Source: Nephromyces sp. MM_2019 | Lineage: Eukaryota > Apicomplexa > Aconoidasida > Nephromycida | Assembly: GCA_015657535.1 (NCBI GenBank) | Contig: JADHZB010001028.1 | Span: 6,350 to 47,126 of the forward strand | Direction: 5' to 3' | DNA length: 40,777 nucleotides | Shown: one piece after another, positions 1 through 13,458 of the stretch | Numbering within the stretch: position 1 is the first letter of the stretch | Layout of the letters: every line of letters begins with the position of its first letter | Made by a program: the position numbers and the translations under genes | The notes under the pieces: generated by a model | What the model saw: only the letters and a program-made list of their open reading frames with translations | The model's database searches: none | Told to the model about the DNA's origin: nothing

Positions 1-89
<89 letters not shown>
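1..89. repeat. (TG)n microsatellite, about 44 units
   Basis: An uninterrupted TG tract fills the left edge and probably continues outside the window. By position it lies in an intron of the FDXR gene, just before a possible exon that starts near 119. On the opposite strand it reads as CA. It carries no credible coding potential, although it stays open in several frames. Confidence 0.95.
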
Positions 90-92
<3 letters not shown>

Positions 93-403
93 TGCATGTG
101 TGGGTCTATGTGTATTCGATAGCGAAATCCCTTACCTTCAGATACACATACCTCTGTTTAGAGATGCAACTCTATTAATACATATACACACACACACACA
201 CTCATATTTATACAAGTATATACCACACTTACATATATCCGCCCACATACCAATAAATCTACAATCTTGAATAACATCAATTCTATATATACACATACAC
301 ACACATAAATTTACACACATGCACACACATAAATTTAAACACATGCACACACATAAATTTACACACATACACACACGGATACACACAACTACTCAAATTT
401 TAG

Positions 404-3057
404 AAATCTAGACCTATTATGAGGGCACAACCACTATATGAGACCATGGCAAAGAATGTGAGCTTACACACATACACACACATATATTTTTGTTAGTTAT
501 GTATATGAATAGACTTATAAATGTGTATATATATATGTGTGTGTATACAGTGGGACGAACGATCCACCACTCTTAAGAATATCATCCACTTTTCATTTTT
601 AAAATCACCCATTGAATTTCTACCCCTCAAAGTAAGCGATTAAATTCTTAATCTATATACACACACTCATACACACACACATTCATATTATTCTACATAA
701 ACATATACTCACACATTTCAATCTACACACAAATGTGTCTTAACATACACACACACACATGCATCTTGATCTACATACACACTCTCCTTAATATACACAC
801 ACACAACTTTTTAAAATACAAACATATACATCTTAATATACATTCATACACACACACATATATATATATCACCCACACATACCTAGACTAAATTCATTAT
901 ATGTTTGATAATACAATTGTGTGTATATTTTAGGATGATCCACACACACTTGGAAGTATTAAACTAAATGAAATGATTTTGGAACACTCACACACACAAC
1001 CACAGGCCAAACCAAATTGCACACCCCCAATTGTAGCCCCTAGTCGTTTAGCTATTACGAGCGTTGGTTATCAAATTGTATGTACTTACACACAAATTAC
1101 ATACACACTAAATATGTATTTATTTTATATGTTTGTTTACACACATCACTTATTATAGCTAATGTGTGTGTGTAGTCACATGTGTGTACATTAAAATCAT
1201 GTGTGGGTATAAAAATGCATGTGTGTATATAAAAATGTGTATGTGTATATGTTAACATTTATATATATATATATATATATGTGTGTGTACTGGTGTGTAT
1301 ATTTTTATATAGGAGTTTCAGCCTGGTCTACCTGTTTCAAATAATAAATTAATTCATCAAAATGGTCGTATTTACATACCACAAGTAAATTTATTCAAAA
1401 AAAGATTTTTTGGGGGGAAATGTGTGTGTGTATAAATAAATTGAATGAGCTGTAATAATTCTAGTACACCCTAAATAAGATAAAGATATACTTATTTACA
1501 CACACAGTTAAACACCCAATTAGGGTAATTTGTGTGTACTTAAATATATTAGTATTTACTCGACACAATTTACCCTAATTAACTATCTCTATATAATATT
1601 TAAGGTGTAGAATAACTTACATTATATATCCGCTTATTGATACAGTTGTAATTACTGCTGTGTGTGTGTAATTTTCTTCCAAAGTGTTGTGTGTGTATAT
1701 TTATTCTCTCATACACCCTTATGTGTAACCACATACGTTTATATTGATGTGTGTGTAGCCAAATATTTCTTTTTTGGTGTGTGTGTAGCCACACACATTT
1801 ATATTGATGTGTGTAATCACGCCCTTAATATTTGGTGTGTGTATGTATATAGGAAGAAAATGGTGGGCTATACGCTGTGGGCTGGCTTAAACGCGGTCCA
1901 AGTGGGAATATAGCTTCTAACATTATGGATGCACAAGTGAAAATAGATGACACACACAAAATCACACACACATTCTATCTTGTACACTAAATACACCACA
2001 AATCAGATTCACACATAAACAATTTATATACACATAACATGTTATGTATGCACACACAATACCTCCCACACACACAAATTAACATACACACACACACACA
2101 CAATACCATATACTCACACATTATACCTCCTAAAAATAAAACACACACACACACAGAACCCTATATACATACATAATACATCACATGCACATAGCAATAC
2201 ACACACACACAATTCCTCACAAACATGTAACATTACATACACATAAAATCACACACATGTGTGTATAGGAAACAGTCCAACAAATTGTGAGTGATACAAA
2301 GGGACTTAACACCAAATCCAAGCATACCAATTTATTTAAACAGTAATACAAGTATTTGTATTATATGAACTCTATTCAAACATAGTTTACACACACTACA
2401 TAAACACATTTTATACTCCATTTCTATACTTTTTTCATATAATTTAGACATTTCTACACATAATGGATATTCTATATACATTTTATACACAACTCATACA
2501 CACACTTTACACACATTCTACACACAACACAGTTCATACATACATTTTACACACAATTTATTAAACATATATAGAAATCATATATCTTTTAAAGATTGGC
2601 TTAAAGTCAAGGATGAAGAGGCTAAAAGGTTATACATAATCCCTCAATTTACACATTAATGTGTGTGCATAATATATATATATATATCAACCTTGTAATA
2701 TGCACATAATGTGTAATACATTTTAACCCTATGCTAATACATGGGTAGGCGTGTATGTGTGTGAGTGTATTGGTTGGTGTGTGGGGGGGGGGGAGTGGCT
2801 TGGTGTGTTTTTATAGGAAGGAAGTAGCTTGGTGTGTGTATAACATAGCCACACCTCAACTCAATCCGTACACACTTATATATAACAATGAGTACATGAT
2901 ATTTAAATTTATTGTGTTATTTATTAAATACACAACAATTAGATATATAGTTCATTTGTGTGTACACTTAAATTAACACAGAGGATATAACTCTGGTAAA
3001 TTGGCCACAAAATTATCTGATAATGAGATTTCAAAACTCCTCAACACACCTCACTAA
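404..3057 (+). CDS. FDXR: Adrenodoxin (mitochondrial ferredoxin) reductase, C-terminal part, 5' end outside window
   Basis: NADPH-dependent FAD enzyme that reduces mitochondrial ferredoxin for Fe-S cluster and heme A synthesis. Eight exons can be spliced: 404-457, 551-631, 934-1077, 1313-1384, 1853-1936, 2269-2342, 2575-2628 and 2982-3057. They give 212 residues in one frame, ending TAA. Family landmarks are seen in the right order: RP-x-M around the first exon, FLKSPIEFLP (family: FFRSPQQVLP), LAITSVGYQI (family: LVLSSIGYK), GLYAVGWLKRGPSGNIASN (the C-terminal FAD-contact signature, family GWVKRGPTGVIATT), then ISFKDWLKVKDEEAKRG near the end. The FAD and NADPH Rossmann motifs lie upstream, outside the window. 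Introns carry CA or TG tracts. An earlier exon near 119-160 is possible but unproven. The reductase assignment is strong; targeting cannot be judged because the N-terminus is missing. Confidence 0.88.
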
Positions 3058-4699
3058 GTTTTCGTATAAATTTGTTATTTTAGAATTTTTTATACACACA
3101 CACAGACGCACATATACACACATGGATACACACACACATAGACAAAAACCCTACTTACAATACCATACACAAAACATGTTTACTTAAAACAGTACACACA
3201 CACTGACAAATACCTACACACACATACAATGTGATCATCACGCTTAGGTCATTCTTTTGGTACTTGTACACACACATATTATAATTTATAATAAGCAATT
3301 AGGTGTGTAAAAGAGCGTCATTAAATTTGTACTCATTTTAGCTACGAATACACATTTCTATGCCAATATATACGGAAAATATACACATATTTAAATTCCT
3401 AATTCATACACACACCTCTATATTCAACGAAATTAAACAAAATTGATTCTTATTAAATATATATAACGAATATACAATTATCTATGTATATATCTATGTA
3501 AGAAATTATTGTTTAAGCTTTGATAAAAATATAAATGAACATAAAGGATAATTTGAAATCTTTTACCCACAATAATTAAAATGAGTTACACACACACACG
3601 GGCACACACGCATGGTTTATCTTGGTTATTTTTCCCAATAATTATATATGTATATATATTTACATAGATGCTCATGTGTGTGTGTAAATATGTACACGTG
3701 ATTATATATGTATATATATGTGTACATATATTTGTGTGTGTATATATAAATATATATATCAATCTTTACTTATATATCTAATCAACATAATAACAAATTA
3801 TTTACTTATTGATAATTGCTTGTGTGTGTGTCTGTGTATATATAACTTGATTTGTAGATTATCTATTAAACAATGTACTTGTATACAAAATGAATATTTT
3901 ATATTTAAATTTCAAAATTACAAACACACCACTTACCTTGATGAATCTCAAATAAACATATATATTTATAAATATATAATTCTATACACACACTAATTTT
4001 TTAAAATCAACTATAATGCTAAGAATAAAATTATGAAATAGCTACAAAATTTTACTTTTCAGCAGAAAAATTTCACTATTACTAGTAATTTCCTTTTAGA
4101 CACTTGATTAAAAAAATTTTTTTACAATTTATTATACAGAATTTACAATACACACACACATGAATAAACAATTGAATATACAAAAGATTGAAAAACTATG
4201 AATAAATTCTACACATGCACACACTATATAATAATTTTATAAATAGTGGCTTTACACACACAAATCATATAAATTTGATATCCTTCAACATATTGGTACA
4301 TGTATTTCAATACACACACATGACAAAATTGAGTTATACTAAAGCTGGTTGAAGCCAATACATTTGAAATGCACACATACATACTTATTCATTCCAGCCA
4401 TCATTCTTACATACATAAACACTAATAAATACTAGCATATCTATACAAAATACTATACTAACAATTAACCAACACACACAGGCTCTATGGATGATTAATT
4501 AGTACATATAATAAACCCTAACCCATATTCACACTAAGCCCAAATATATATATATATATGTATATATACTTTTGAAACATCTAACTGACCAAAAAGATTT
4601 AGTAAAAACTAACCCACACACATAATACACACACATTTTAAAACTACTATACACAAATACTTACACACGCACACTTATATAGCACATACAGATACACAT
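3058..4699. other. Intergenic region between FDXR and the ARM-like gene
   Basis: About 1.6 kb of AT-rich DNA with scattered short CA and TG tracts and (AT)n runs. Both flanking genes are on the plus strand, so it should hold the FDXR 3' end and the promoter of the next gene. I see no convincing exon; the short open frames have many Tyr, Ile and Cys-Val repeats typical of translated spacer. Confidence 0.7.
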
Positions 4700-7600
4700 A
4701 TGATAGATCTAAAAGATGAGGGGATTACCTTACAAAACCATGATCACTATAAAAATGTGGCATGGGATTTATTAAGGGAAAACGCACCACACACATCACA
4801 CACATACTACAAACATACACCAAGGGATTCAGAAGTATTACTATTTAATAACAGTAGCCTCAGTGGTATACAAAAATTTGAATTGTCAAATATAGTTAAA
4901 CAACACGATGATGAGTTGGAACAAATGTCATTAAGTCTAAATAAATTTGAGAAATTAATGACACACCCAAAAATGTGTAAAATGCGTGTACTACAAATTG
5001 AATATCTTCACAAAATCTTAGAATATTATCAAACAAAATGGGGTGGTTTACCCTACTTCAATATCTATAATTTTAAAAAAGTAGTCAAATTGGTTGTGCA
5101 AAAATTAGTAAATGGTGTAATAGAATTCAAAGATGAATTTATCACACTCATTGAAATGTGTGTAGACAATCCATTCATAAATATTCATCATAGTGAACCT
5201 ATGTACAACAAAAATTTAGAAATAGAGTTTTTGAAGATGTGTTTAAATTCTATTTATGATGTAATAATGTCAAATCATGAGTATTGGTCAAAGCATATCA
5301 GATTATTAAACAATTGGCTCAATTGTGTTATGAGATTGTCATGCCTTAGTAGGTAAGCTTATGTATTTGAGCGAGTTAAATTTGGGAGTGTTGATGTGTT
5401 TTAATATTTAAACATTATGTATTTAGGTGTGTGTGAATTATTTAAGGTGAATATGTGTCAATTTACGTATATATTTGCGTTTATCTATATGTGCAAGTAT
5501 GTGTTTGTGTGCGAATATATGTGCTTATTTGTGTATGTGCTTGTGCAAAAGTGTATTTGTATGATTAAGTTTGCCTGTTTTTATTATTTGTGATGACAAC
5601 ATATATATGAGTGTGTTTAAATCAAACATGTACTAGAAAAAAACATGTGTATATGTAGATGATGTTATTGTACTCGTAAAATAAAAACATTGAGGTCCAT
5701 ACAGTGCTGATTGAATATATATAGATATATACATGTATGTGTTTGTAAATATTTCTATAGATATATACATGTATGTGTTTGTAAATATTTCTGTAGCTCT
5801 ATCAATGTTTTTGTTTGATTTCAGGGATGAGGAAGACGATGTTGAATTTTTTAGTAGTTTTCCACACATCATAAAGTGTATAAAAAATGTCCTTTTTGGG
5901 TGTTTTGATGTTGGGATTGTTGAACAAGCATTAAAATTATTAAATTTCATAGGCTCAGAATTAGCTGAAGAGTATGTTAAATCACAGATTTTTGATGTTT
6001 TCTTAGACCTTTTAGAGCAAATGAATTATATACCTAAATTAATAGATGAGTATTTGACTTTCTTAATAAGTAATTTTGCACACCCAAGCGTCAAAAAACA
6101 CTTTTATAAAGTAGGATTTGACAATAGGCTAGTTACAATCACTGAGTATATTTTTATGGATAATATGAATTATGGATATATCAAACCAAAGTGGTTCAAT
6201 TTGATGTGTATATTGAGCCAAATTGATTCATCGGAGTTTACAAACAAATTAAATATTTGGTTACCACATCTCAAGACTGCCATTAATTTTTTGAGCAATG
6301 ATTTGATAGATGTAGGTGATCATGTGCACATATAGCATACGTAGGGATTTGAAAATGAATTGATTATGGATGGAGTTGTGTGTGTGTGGAATTGGAATGG
6401 GTTTGTATTTTTGTGCATTTGTTGGCATTGCTTTTGTTTCTGTGCTAGTTACATGATATCATGGTGCATATTGATTTGTTATGCTTTTTATGTGATTATT
6501 AATTGCCTTGTGCTTGTGTTAATTTAGAATTGATTAGTAATTATATATATATATATATATATATATACTTAGCGTGAAGTGCTTTTATTTTGTTCAGGAA
6601 TTAAATGAATTTGACTTACATAGTGACAATAGTTCTGAGAACTGTAAAAATAAAGGTGAGTGCATATTCAAGAAAATTAAAGCTCTTATAATACAAATAC
6701 TATTTTTATAATATATATGTAGCACATACAGCTTTGCAAGTCAACTAGAAAATTGTATCCGATTAATATTGTGAAACTATTTGAACACAATCCACAAATT
6801 GTATTTGATTAATGTTGTGAATCTATTTTAACACAATCCACAAATGCATTCATGACAAACAACAACAAACACACACCATATATTTCACACAAATTTCATA
6901 GTGCACTACACCATCGATAATTTGTTTAACAAGCTACATCATGCAGATATACATAATTCACTCACATATATCACACAATACACACACCCCAGACACATTT
7001 CACACTACTACAAACACTCTCCAGACATACACATCATTAAAATATAACACGCAAACGAAATTTCTTTAGTAACAAAGGCATTGCTAGCACAATACAATAT
7101 AAGTTTGACACCAAACCTTATAAAATGTATAAAGCAATGTAAAAATGGAAATAGATGGGATGTTGCAAATACTTATCAAATTCTTCAAATTTGGGAGATA
7201 ATGAGTAACTGTTTATCTAATGAAGACTGTCGTACAAAATTTGAAGAATGGAATTATATAAATTCATTAATGTTAGTTCTGGTGTGTAAACAAATCTATA
7301 TATATTATTTATGCTCACACACATTCACAGACACAAATGTTTTATAGGGAATTGATGGAGATCAAGCAAACAGCACGTGTCATGGTATAAAATTCAAAAT
7401 GTGTAAACATTATTAATATACACAAAAAAGTGTGTTTTCAATGGTTTAAATAACAATTTTACAGTGGAAGGTATTGACAATGAACAAAATCTAGAATCGT
7501 GCACAAGTCTTTGTGATTATTCATTACAGCAAAAAGGAGGTGTGGGTATGTGTGCTTATATATAAACATTTATAACATGTGTGTGAACTTGGTCAATTAC

Positions 7601-10600
7601 TTGCGTTTTTTACAATTGCTTCAGTTACGTGTGTGTGCATAGGATGTTATTTATGGTGTTGAGGAATAAACTCATAAAAACTGTGCTTGTTTATAACTTT
7701 TCCTTTGCTGGATTTCATTCTTAGAAACTCCAATGGAATAACATCAACATGCATATGTAAACACGCACATACAGTCCCCCTAATATTTCTTTCTTAGACA
7801 CTTTTGAAAAGAAACTAAAACTATTTTCACTTCATTTTATCAAGTTGGCTTTCAAAATCTACCATGAAACATTTTTAGGGGGAAGTTTATTAATAACATT
7901 AATAAACAGTTCAAGTTTGAATTCTGACAATGAAATTCAATGTAGTTTATTATCAACTATATATAGTTTTACATTTTCTAATCATTTCCACGAAATAAAG
8001 TGTGCAGCTGACCTTATTAATTATTTAATTAAAATCTTTGACCAATTATCTATAGTAGAAGGTATAGACTCTCTAGGTAAACCTTAATATATATATATAT
8101 TATACCCACAAATTTGGATAGTTTTATTCACAAAGGCATTGTTCATGCACGCACCTATAAGTTGTTTAAATACATACATATATGTAAACACGCATACTTA
8201 AACATCAATCATAACTACACCTAGCACTCACATCAACCACAAACACACACACCAAAATCACTGTTGATTTAGATCGAAGTGTTAACACACCATGTTTAAC
8301 ATCATTGTGCTATAAAAGGACAATTACTATATCACGTTCAACGACTGAAGTTACACAAATTACAAATTGTATGTATATATTATTTATTTTAAGGGCCTTA
8401 TACACACCTCATTCTAATAATAATCTAATCATAAAAGAATTAGGTGGTTTAGAATTGATTTACACGCATTTATTGAGATATTATCAAAATATGAGCAGTG
8501 TATCATATGAATATGGTTTGGCCTTATTTAGTTGTGTGTCTAAAATTGTTAAAACGGACAAAGAGAGTCAAAAAAAGCTGGTAAATTTGGGGCTTTTTGA
8601 ATTACTGATAAAATTTCTAAAGTTAGAATTTGATATTTTTCATTATCAGGTAAACTTAGCTTAGAGTGCAAGTTTGTGTATTATATAAGTGTGGCTTGTA
8701 GGCTGTTTGTAACCTGTGTGTATTTTTCAGTGTGTGCAAGTGTGGCTTGTAAATTATGTGTAACCTGTATGTCCGTATAAATGTGATAATGATTTCAAAG
8801 TATGTTTGTGTAAAAGCAACAAATTGTGCATTATTTAAATTATTAACTTGTATTAGATTTTTCTTTTTAGTATACAAGTTTGTTTACTCCTTTATTTATG
8901 TACATAAGTATAAATTTTATATATATCTGATAATTTTGATGATTTGTAGTGAGTATATACTACAAATTTGATTAGTTATTTATGTGTAATAATTGTTCTA
9001 ATTTTTAAAATGTAAGTCCTTATGTGGTATTCCATATAGATAATACATAGCAAGGTGTGCTTAATTTATTCGTAATATATTTTCAGATACTCAAAATAAT
9101 TTTAGATTTAATGGATGAGCATGATGCGTGTATGAACAATAGTGATTTGTTATTTATATTACTTAAATCATGGGAAAATGAAGATAGCAAACTCCTGATA
9201 AAATTCGAACAAAATTCTACACACCAAAATCCAAACAATTACATTGACCAACTCACTAATAAGATATACAAGCAATTGGAAAATGATTTGAAAGGTGAAA
9301 CTAACTAAAACGAATGTAAAGATTTGATATTAAATTTGTTTTATATTTGATTTAGTTACTAATAGCCTAAGTTCAAACACACTGGATTTACTCACTGAAG
9401 ATTTGGTTAGACTATTTTTTATACAAATACACTTCATTAACACTTTATGTTAAAATAAGTTTTTAAATTAATGGGTACTCACACATTTGTGTACTTTTTG
9501 TCTAATGTATATTTATATATTATGTGTGTATGTGCAGGTGATTAGTCTCGACTTTTAACCTATGCTTGTATTTGTTTGAGAATGCATATGTGTGTCTAGG
9601 TGATGAGTCTTGTTGTTTTATGTGCATAAATATTTAATTTAGCGTCTATTGATAGATGTAGGTATATATATATCTGTATGTCGTTGAGAATGTAATTGAT
9701 ATATATATATTCATAAAACACATACATTCATAGGATATATTAACCCAAAGTAAAGAATTAATTAGGAACTATGAGTTGATAAAACATTCGCCATCTTCAG
9801 TATATGACGTATTAAGCCAATTATCTAGTATCGAGGTAAATTATAAAAAGAAATCATGTTTTAGAATGAATTAAATCTATATTTTATACACTTTATCATT
9901 TTCAAAAATTCAAACGCGCTTAAATACAATAATGAGTGTATGCTAAAAAAGTATTTGTGATGGCAAACACACATATATATATATGCACAACTGTGTGTTA
10001 AAACAACAGCAACACACCAACATAAACACACAGCAACATCTAAGCACACTACAAACATTTAGAACAAACACATAAGCAAAAAATTCATACATTACATATA
10101 CATATACAACTAATGCATAAAAAACAAAGCCAAACACAGCAATCACATACAGAAACAAACACCCATAATAAATACATACAAAACAAAACAATTTTAGCAT
10201 ACATTTCAATATGCACACATAGCCATAATAAATTTGTTTATAGAACAAAAGAAGTATAATATCAGATATTATTAAGAAATTGGTAAAATGGAACAAAGTT
10301 TATAACAAAAATTTTACAAATGAATTAACAAAATTTGTTCAAAAACGTCTAATTATTATCCAATTTTACCCAAATTTGCAAATTTTATCAAAATTGTTAT
10401 TTCTAGCTAAAAAGTTTTCATTTCAAACAGGTATGTTACACATTTTCCCTTGAAAATTTACAAATATTCTTGTGTCACATTATATTTACGCATATTTTAC
10501 ACATTTTTATTTATTAACACTTATATCCACGACTATACATGTATATATTTTATATATATAGGTGGAATGTTGTATAGAATATGTAATATATACGAGCATA

Positions 10601-10904
10601 TGTACCTAAAGTATGTAACTGTTTATAAATACACAATATATACAGATAAAATATATAAACACAAAATGTATAAACATTCGATATATACACTCACAAAATA
10701 TACACTGAAACAATACATACATACTATCCAACACTCTAATCCAACTAGATACAACACACTCACAAAAACACAAATCCAAATATACACATAAACATAGATG
10801 AAACAAAGATAACACGTGAGGATGTCTTTTGGTTGTTTAAAAACATTGAGTATTACAATTTCCAAATATTTGTGATAAGGAAAACGTTGGAAGATTTGGT
10901 GTAA
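4700..10904 (+). CDS. Armadillo/HEAT-like helical protein of unknown function, 941 aa, 14 exons
   Basis: Exons: 4700-5352, 5825-6311, 6598-6655, 7070-7281, 7348-7384, 7465-7545, 7798-8076, 8273-8649, 9087-9294, 9356-9405, 9734-9835, 10277-10430, 10562-10582, 10798-10904. They join to 942 codons including TAA with all phases matching. The predicted protein is made of successive amphipathic helices rich in Leu, Ile, Phe and Lys, for example FDVFLDLLEQMNYIPKLIDE in exon 2 and LVNLGLFELLIKFLKL in exon 8, a pattern typical of ARM/HEAT solenoids. I see no catalytic motif, signal peptide or membrane span. Acidic linkers are encoded by exons 3, 5 and 6. The start is the first ATG of the long exon 1; an upstream non-coding or coding exon is not excluded. 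Exon 12 needs an AAG acceptor. I do not recognise the family. It converges with the minus-strand gene that ends at 11222. Confidence 0.75.
5721..5792. repeat. Perfect 36-bp tandem duplication in intron 1 of the ARM-like gene
   Basis: Two identical 36-bp copies, 5721-5756 and 5757-5792, lie just upstream of the acceptor at 5824. The unit is a multiple of three and stays open in the frame of exon 2, so it could be read as an N-terminal extension, but the acceptor TTTCAG at 5819-5824 makes it intronic. It looks like a recent slippage or duplication. Confidence 0.85.
6750..6841. repeat. Imperfect 46-bp tandem repeat in intron 3 of the ARM-like gene
   Basis: Two adjacent copies, 6750-6795 and 6796-6841, differ at a handful of positions. 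Each begins AAATTGTAT and ends CACAATCCAC. The region is intronic and the repeat has no evident function. Confidence 0.8.
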
Positions 10905-11221
10905 AATTATAAACTTCAGACAATCAAATAAATCTCGATAATTGCGACAAATTATTTAATTATTTTCAAAACAATTTATCAAATTTTCATGTTTTGTTAG
11001 TGTGTGTTGTAAAAATAAAGTGTGTTAAAAAACATTCATTATAATATACTGTATGGATGAAAGTGCGTATATGGAAAAAGTGTGCGATAGGTATGATGCT
11101 TATATATAATATGTGTATGTGTGTGTGCGAGTTTGTATGTGTGTACAAAAAAAGTGTGTATTTAATGTGCAAGTATGTGTATTTTGACTTGGTGTTTTGA
11201 ATTTCGAGTAAAGGTCAAATC
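10905..11221. other. Convergent intergenic region
   Basis: Separates the stops of the plus-strand ARM-like gene and the minus-strand 129-aa gene. It is AT-rich with TG tracts on the plus strand (around 11110-11150). It should contain both polyadenylation regions. No gene is seen. Confidence 0.7.
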
Positions 11222-12515
11222 TTATTTTGTGGTGGGATAGTCAGCACCTGTAAATTTGTTGAAAATATTTTCATTTATATAGATGAGTTATATATATAAA
11301 TTGGAATTATGGGTTGTGTGTGTGTAGAGATTTATAGGGGTGTTTGTAGGTGTTTAGGTTTCAGTTGTGTTTGTGTGTGTATTGAATTACCTAACATAAG
11401 GCCTGGTTTGGAAGTGTCAAAACCACCTTCCGGGATCTTACTTTGCAATGATTCTTCAACTTCATCTTGCTGTATATAAAAATATAAATATATGTATATG
11501 TTTATATGTTTATTTGTGTGTATGAATAAGCATAAAACAAAAAGTGTGTATAAAAAAAATGTAATAGAATTGTCATTGAAAATAATTAAAAAAATGTAAA
11601 GAAATCGTTTGTTTGCTATTACATTCTAACAAACTCTGTACGAATATTGAAATACATATAAGTACGTATAAACTTAGATATATATAAATGCACACAAAAT
11701 AGATATAAATTATATGTATACACATAATTACCAGCATTTGTTCATATAGCCAAGCAAATCTATCAGAGAGAATTTCTTGGTTATTAACATTTTTGAATTG
11801 TCTATTCCAATAAAAACTCTGAATTTTGTATATATAAATGAATGTGTGTGTATGCATACAATTTGGATGTGTGTAAAACAAAATGTGCATCTAGGATCTG
11901 TGTGTGTGTAAAATAGTCATACCTTCATTGCCTCATACCAATAAGGGGATGTAAATAAAATCAAGAAAAATGGACCTGTGTTGGCCTTGTTCCAAAAGTG
12001 GCTCTCTTCAAAAAATGTTTTGAATTTAAAACTGAGAAAAAATAAAACCAAAATTTTCGTTTACAAACTATTCAAGATCACAGATATATTCAACATAACT
12101 CACACACTAAGCTTCAAACAAACACACACACACATAAAGCATCAGACACACACAAACACGCTAAGCATCACACAAACAAGCTGAACGTCACACAGAAACA
12201 AGCACACAAGGTTTATACTTACACACTCAAGATATAATGTAAATACACACAAGGTATATACACAAACAATCAAAGTGTTGTGTGGGTGGGTTATTAAAAT
12301 AAAGATAAAATAATAGGTTGCATTAGCCAAAACAAAAACACCAAAAGATCACAGTTGGGTGTTATACAAAATAATTATTTCAATGTTTTGCTATGAAGAA
12401 GTGTGTAATATGTGTGTAGTGATATATGTGCTTGTGATTGTGATCATGTGTTTGTGATCATGTGGCTGTTGTATATGTGCGTATGTAGAATTTTTGAATG
12501 TGTCGGAAAGTATAA

Positions 12516-12546
<31 letters not shown>

Positions 12547-12671
12547 TTATTATGTGTGTATATAGGGTATTTAAGATGTTACCTTTGGTATGAAAGTTTC
12601 ATATCAGACCAATTTGATAGTTTTGGCCTGGTCAAAGAGTAGGGGAGAAGTCGACTTAAGCGGAAAAGCAT
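11222..12671 (-). CDS. Putative mitochondrial protein of unknown function, 129 aa, 5 exons
   Basis: Exons on the minus strand: 12671-12583, 12031-11923, 11818-11732, 11469-11391, 11247-11222. All splice sites are GT...AG, all phases match, and the frame ends in TAA. The N-terminus (MLFRLSRLLPYSLTRPKLSN) is basic, hydroxylated and free of acidic residues, as expected of a mitochondrial presequence. A hydrophobic, aromatic segment (GPFFLILFTSPYWYEAMK, about residues 49-66) may be a short membrane or amphipathic helix. It is followed by a charged helical stretch (NNQEILSDRFAWLYEQML) and a Gly/Pro-rich tail. Size and pattern resemble lineage-specific small subunits of apicomplexan respiratory complexes or ATP synthase, but I do not recognise it and that is inference. 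Because five tiny exons splice cleanly, the gene is very likely real. Confidence 0.72.
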
Positions 12672-13333
12672 TTTTATGTGTAAGATGAAGAATGTGTAAA
12701 GAGGATGAGAAAATGTGATTTATTATAAAATTGGGCGTTCCCAATAAGAAATAATTTCGAACTAACTTGGGATGATACTCTGAAATGTAAAATTGAAATG
12801 TGTGTAAATGTAAGGTGTAAGGAGAAGTATTAAAAACTGTAGAAATAGATGTTTTATTTCTCCTTATTACACACACACACACAGCTTATCTAACTCATAT
12901 ATGTTATGTTAGCTATATGAATATATATATATTACCATGCAAGTACACTCACTACTTACAAACGCCCATACACACATACATATTTCTAATTGATGCATCT
13001 ACTAGCATATACATGCGAATATTTGAGCCCTTTAGGCACACACACAAATACGCACATCTCTTAGCTATACATATTTTTAGAAATTACATGCAACTCTAAT
13101 GTGGTTAGACTTAACTTTAACAGTACAAACACACTTACTCATAAACTCGCACACACATTAAAACCTAGCCCCTTCTACACTAGTCCAACATCATACACAT
13201 TAAACAAACACTGCACTCGATTACACTTGTTCGTAAACGGACAAACACACACATATAATATGTATATATGCCTTACAAAACAAATGCATATGTATGCTTA
13301 ATACAATTATCTATATACGAGATTCTTTTGTAG

Positions 13334-13458
13334 CAACCGAGACTGACGATGAATTTTCAGACAATAAATCACACCTACAAGAGCCTATACATGTGTTTTT
13401 TTCAAAGTATTTAACAAATAATTTGATAGCCTACATTAATTGTGTGTTATATCAATGA
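13334..13458 (+). other. Orphan exon-like open segment
   Basis: After a TTTTGTAG acceptor-like site, an open frame encodes an acidic stretch beginning TETDDEFSDNKSHLQEP and then a hydrophobic segment, ending in TGA at 13456-13458. A donor-like GTATTT at 13407 could end the exon earlier. Base composition is less repetitive than the surroundings. I found no partner exons, so it may be a small unannotated gene, a relic or chance. Confidence 0.25.

Noticed and set aside
1..89. Telomeric repeat
   Set aside because: A pure TG dinucleotide tract without G-runs, inside a gene; it is a microsatellite.
5633..5950. Minus-strand 105-codon frame
   Set aside because: Overlaps intron 1 and exon 2 of the ARM-like gene in antisense and includes the 36-bp duplication; exon 2 on the plus strand is clearly coding.
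10606..10865. Minus-strand frames rich in Cys, Val and Tyr
   Set aside because: Antisense of intron 13 and the last exon of the ARM-like gene; composition follows the repeats.
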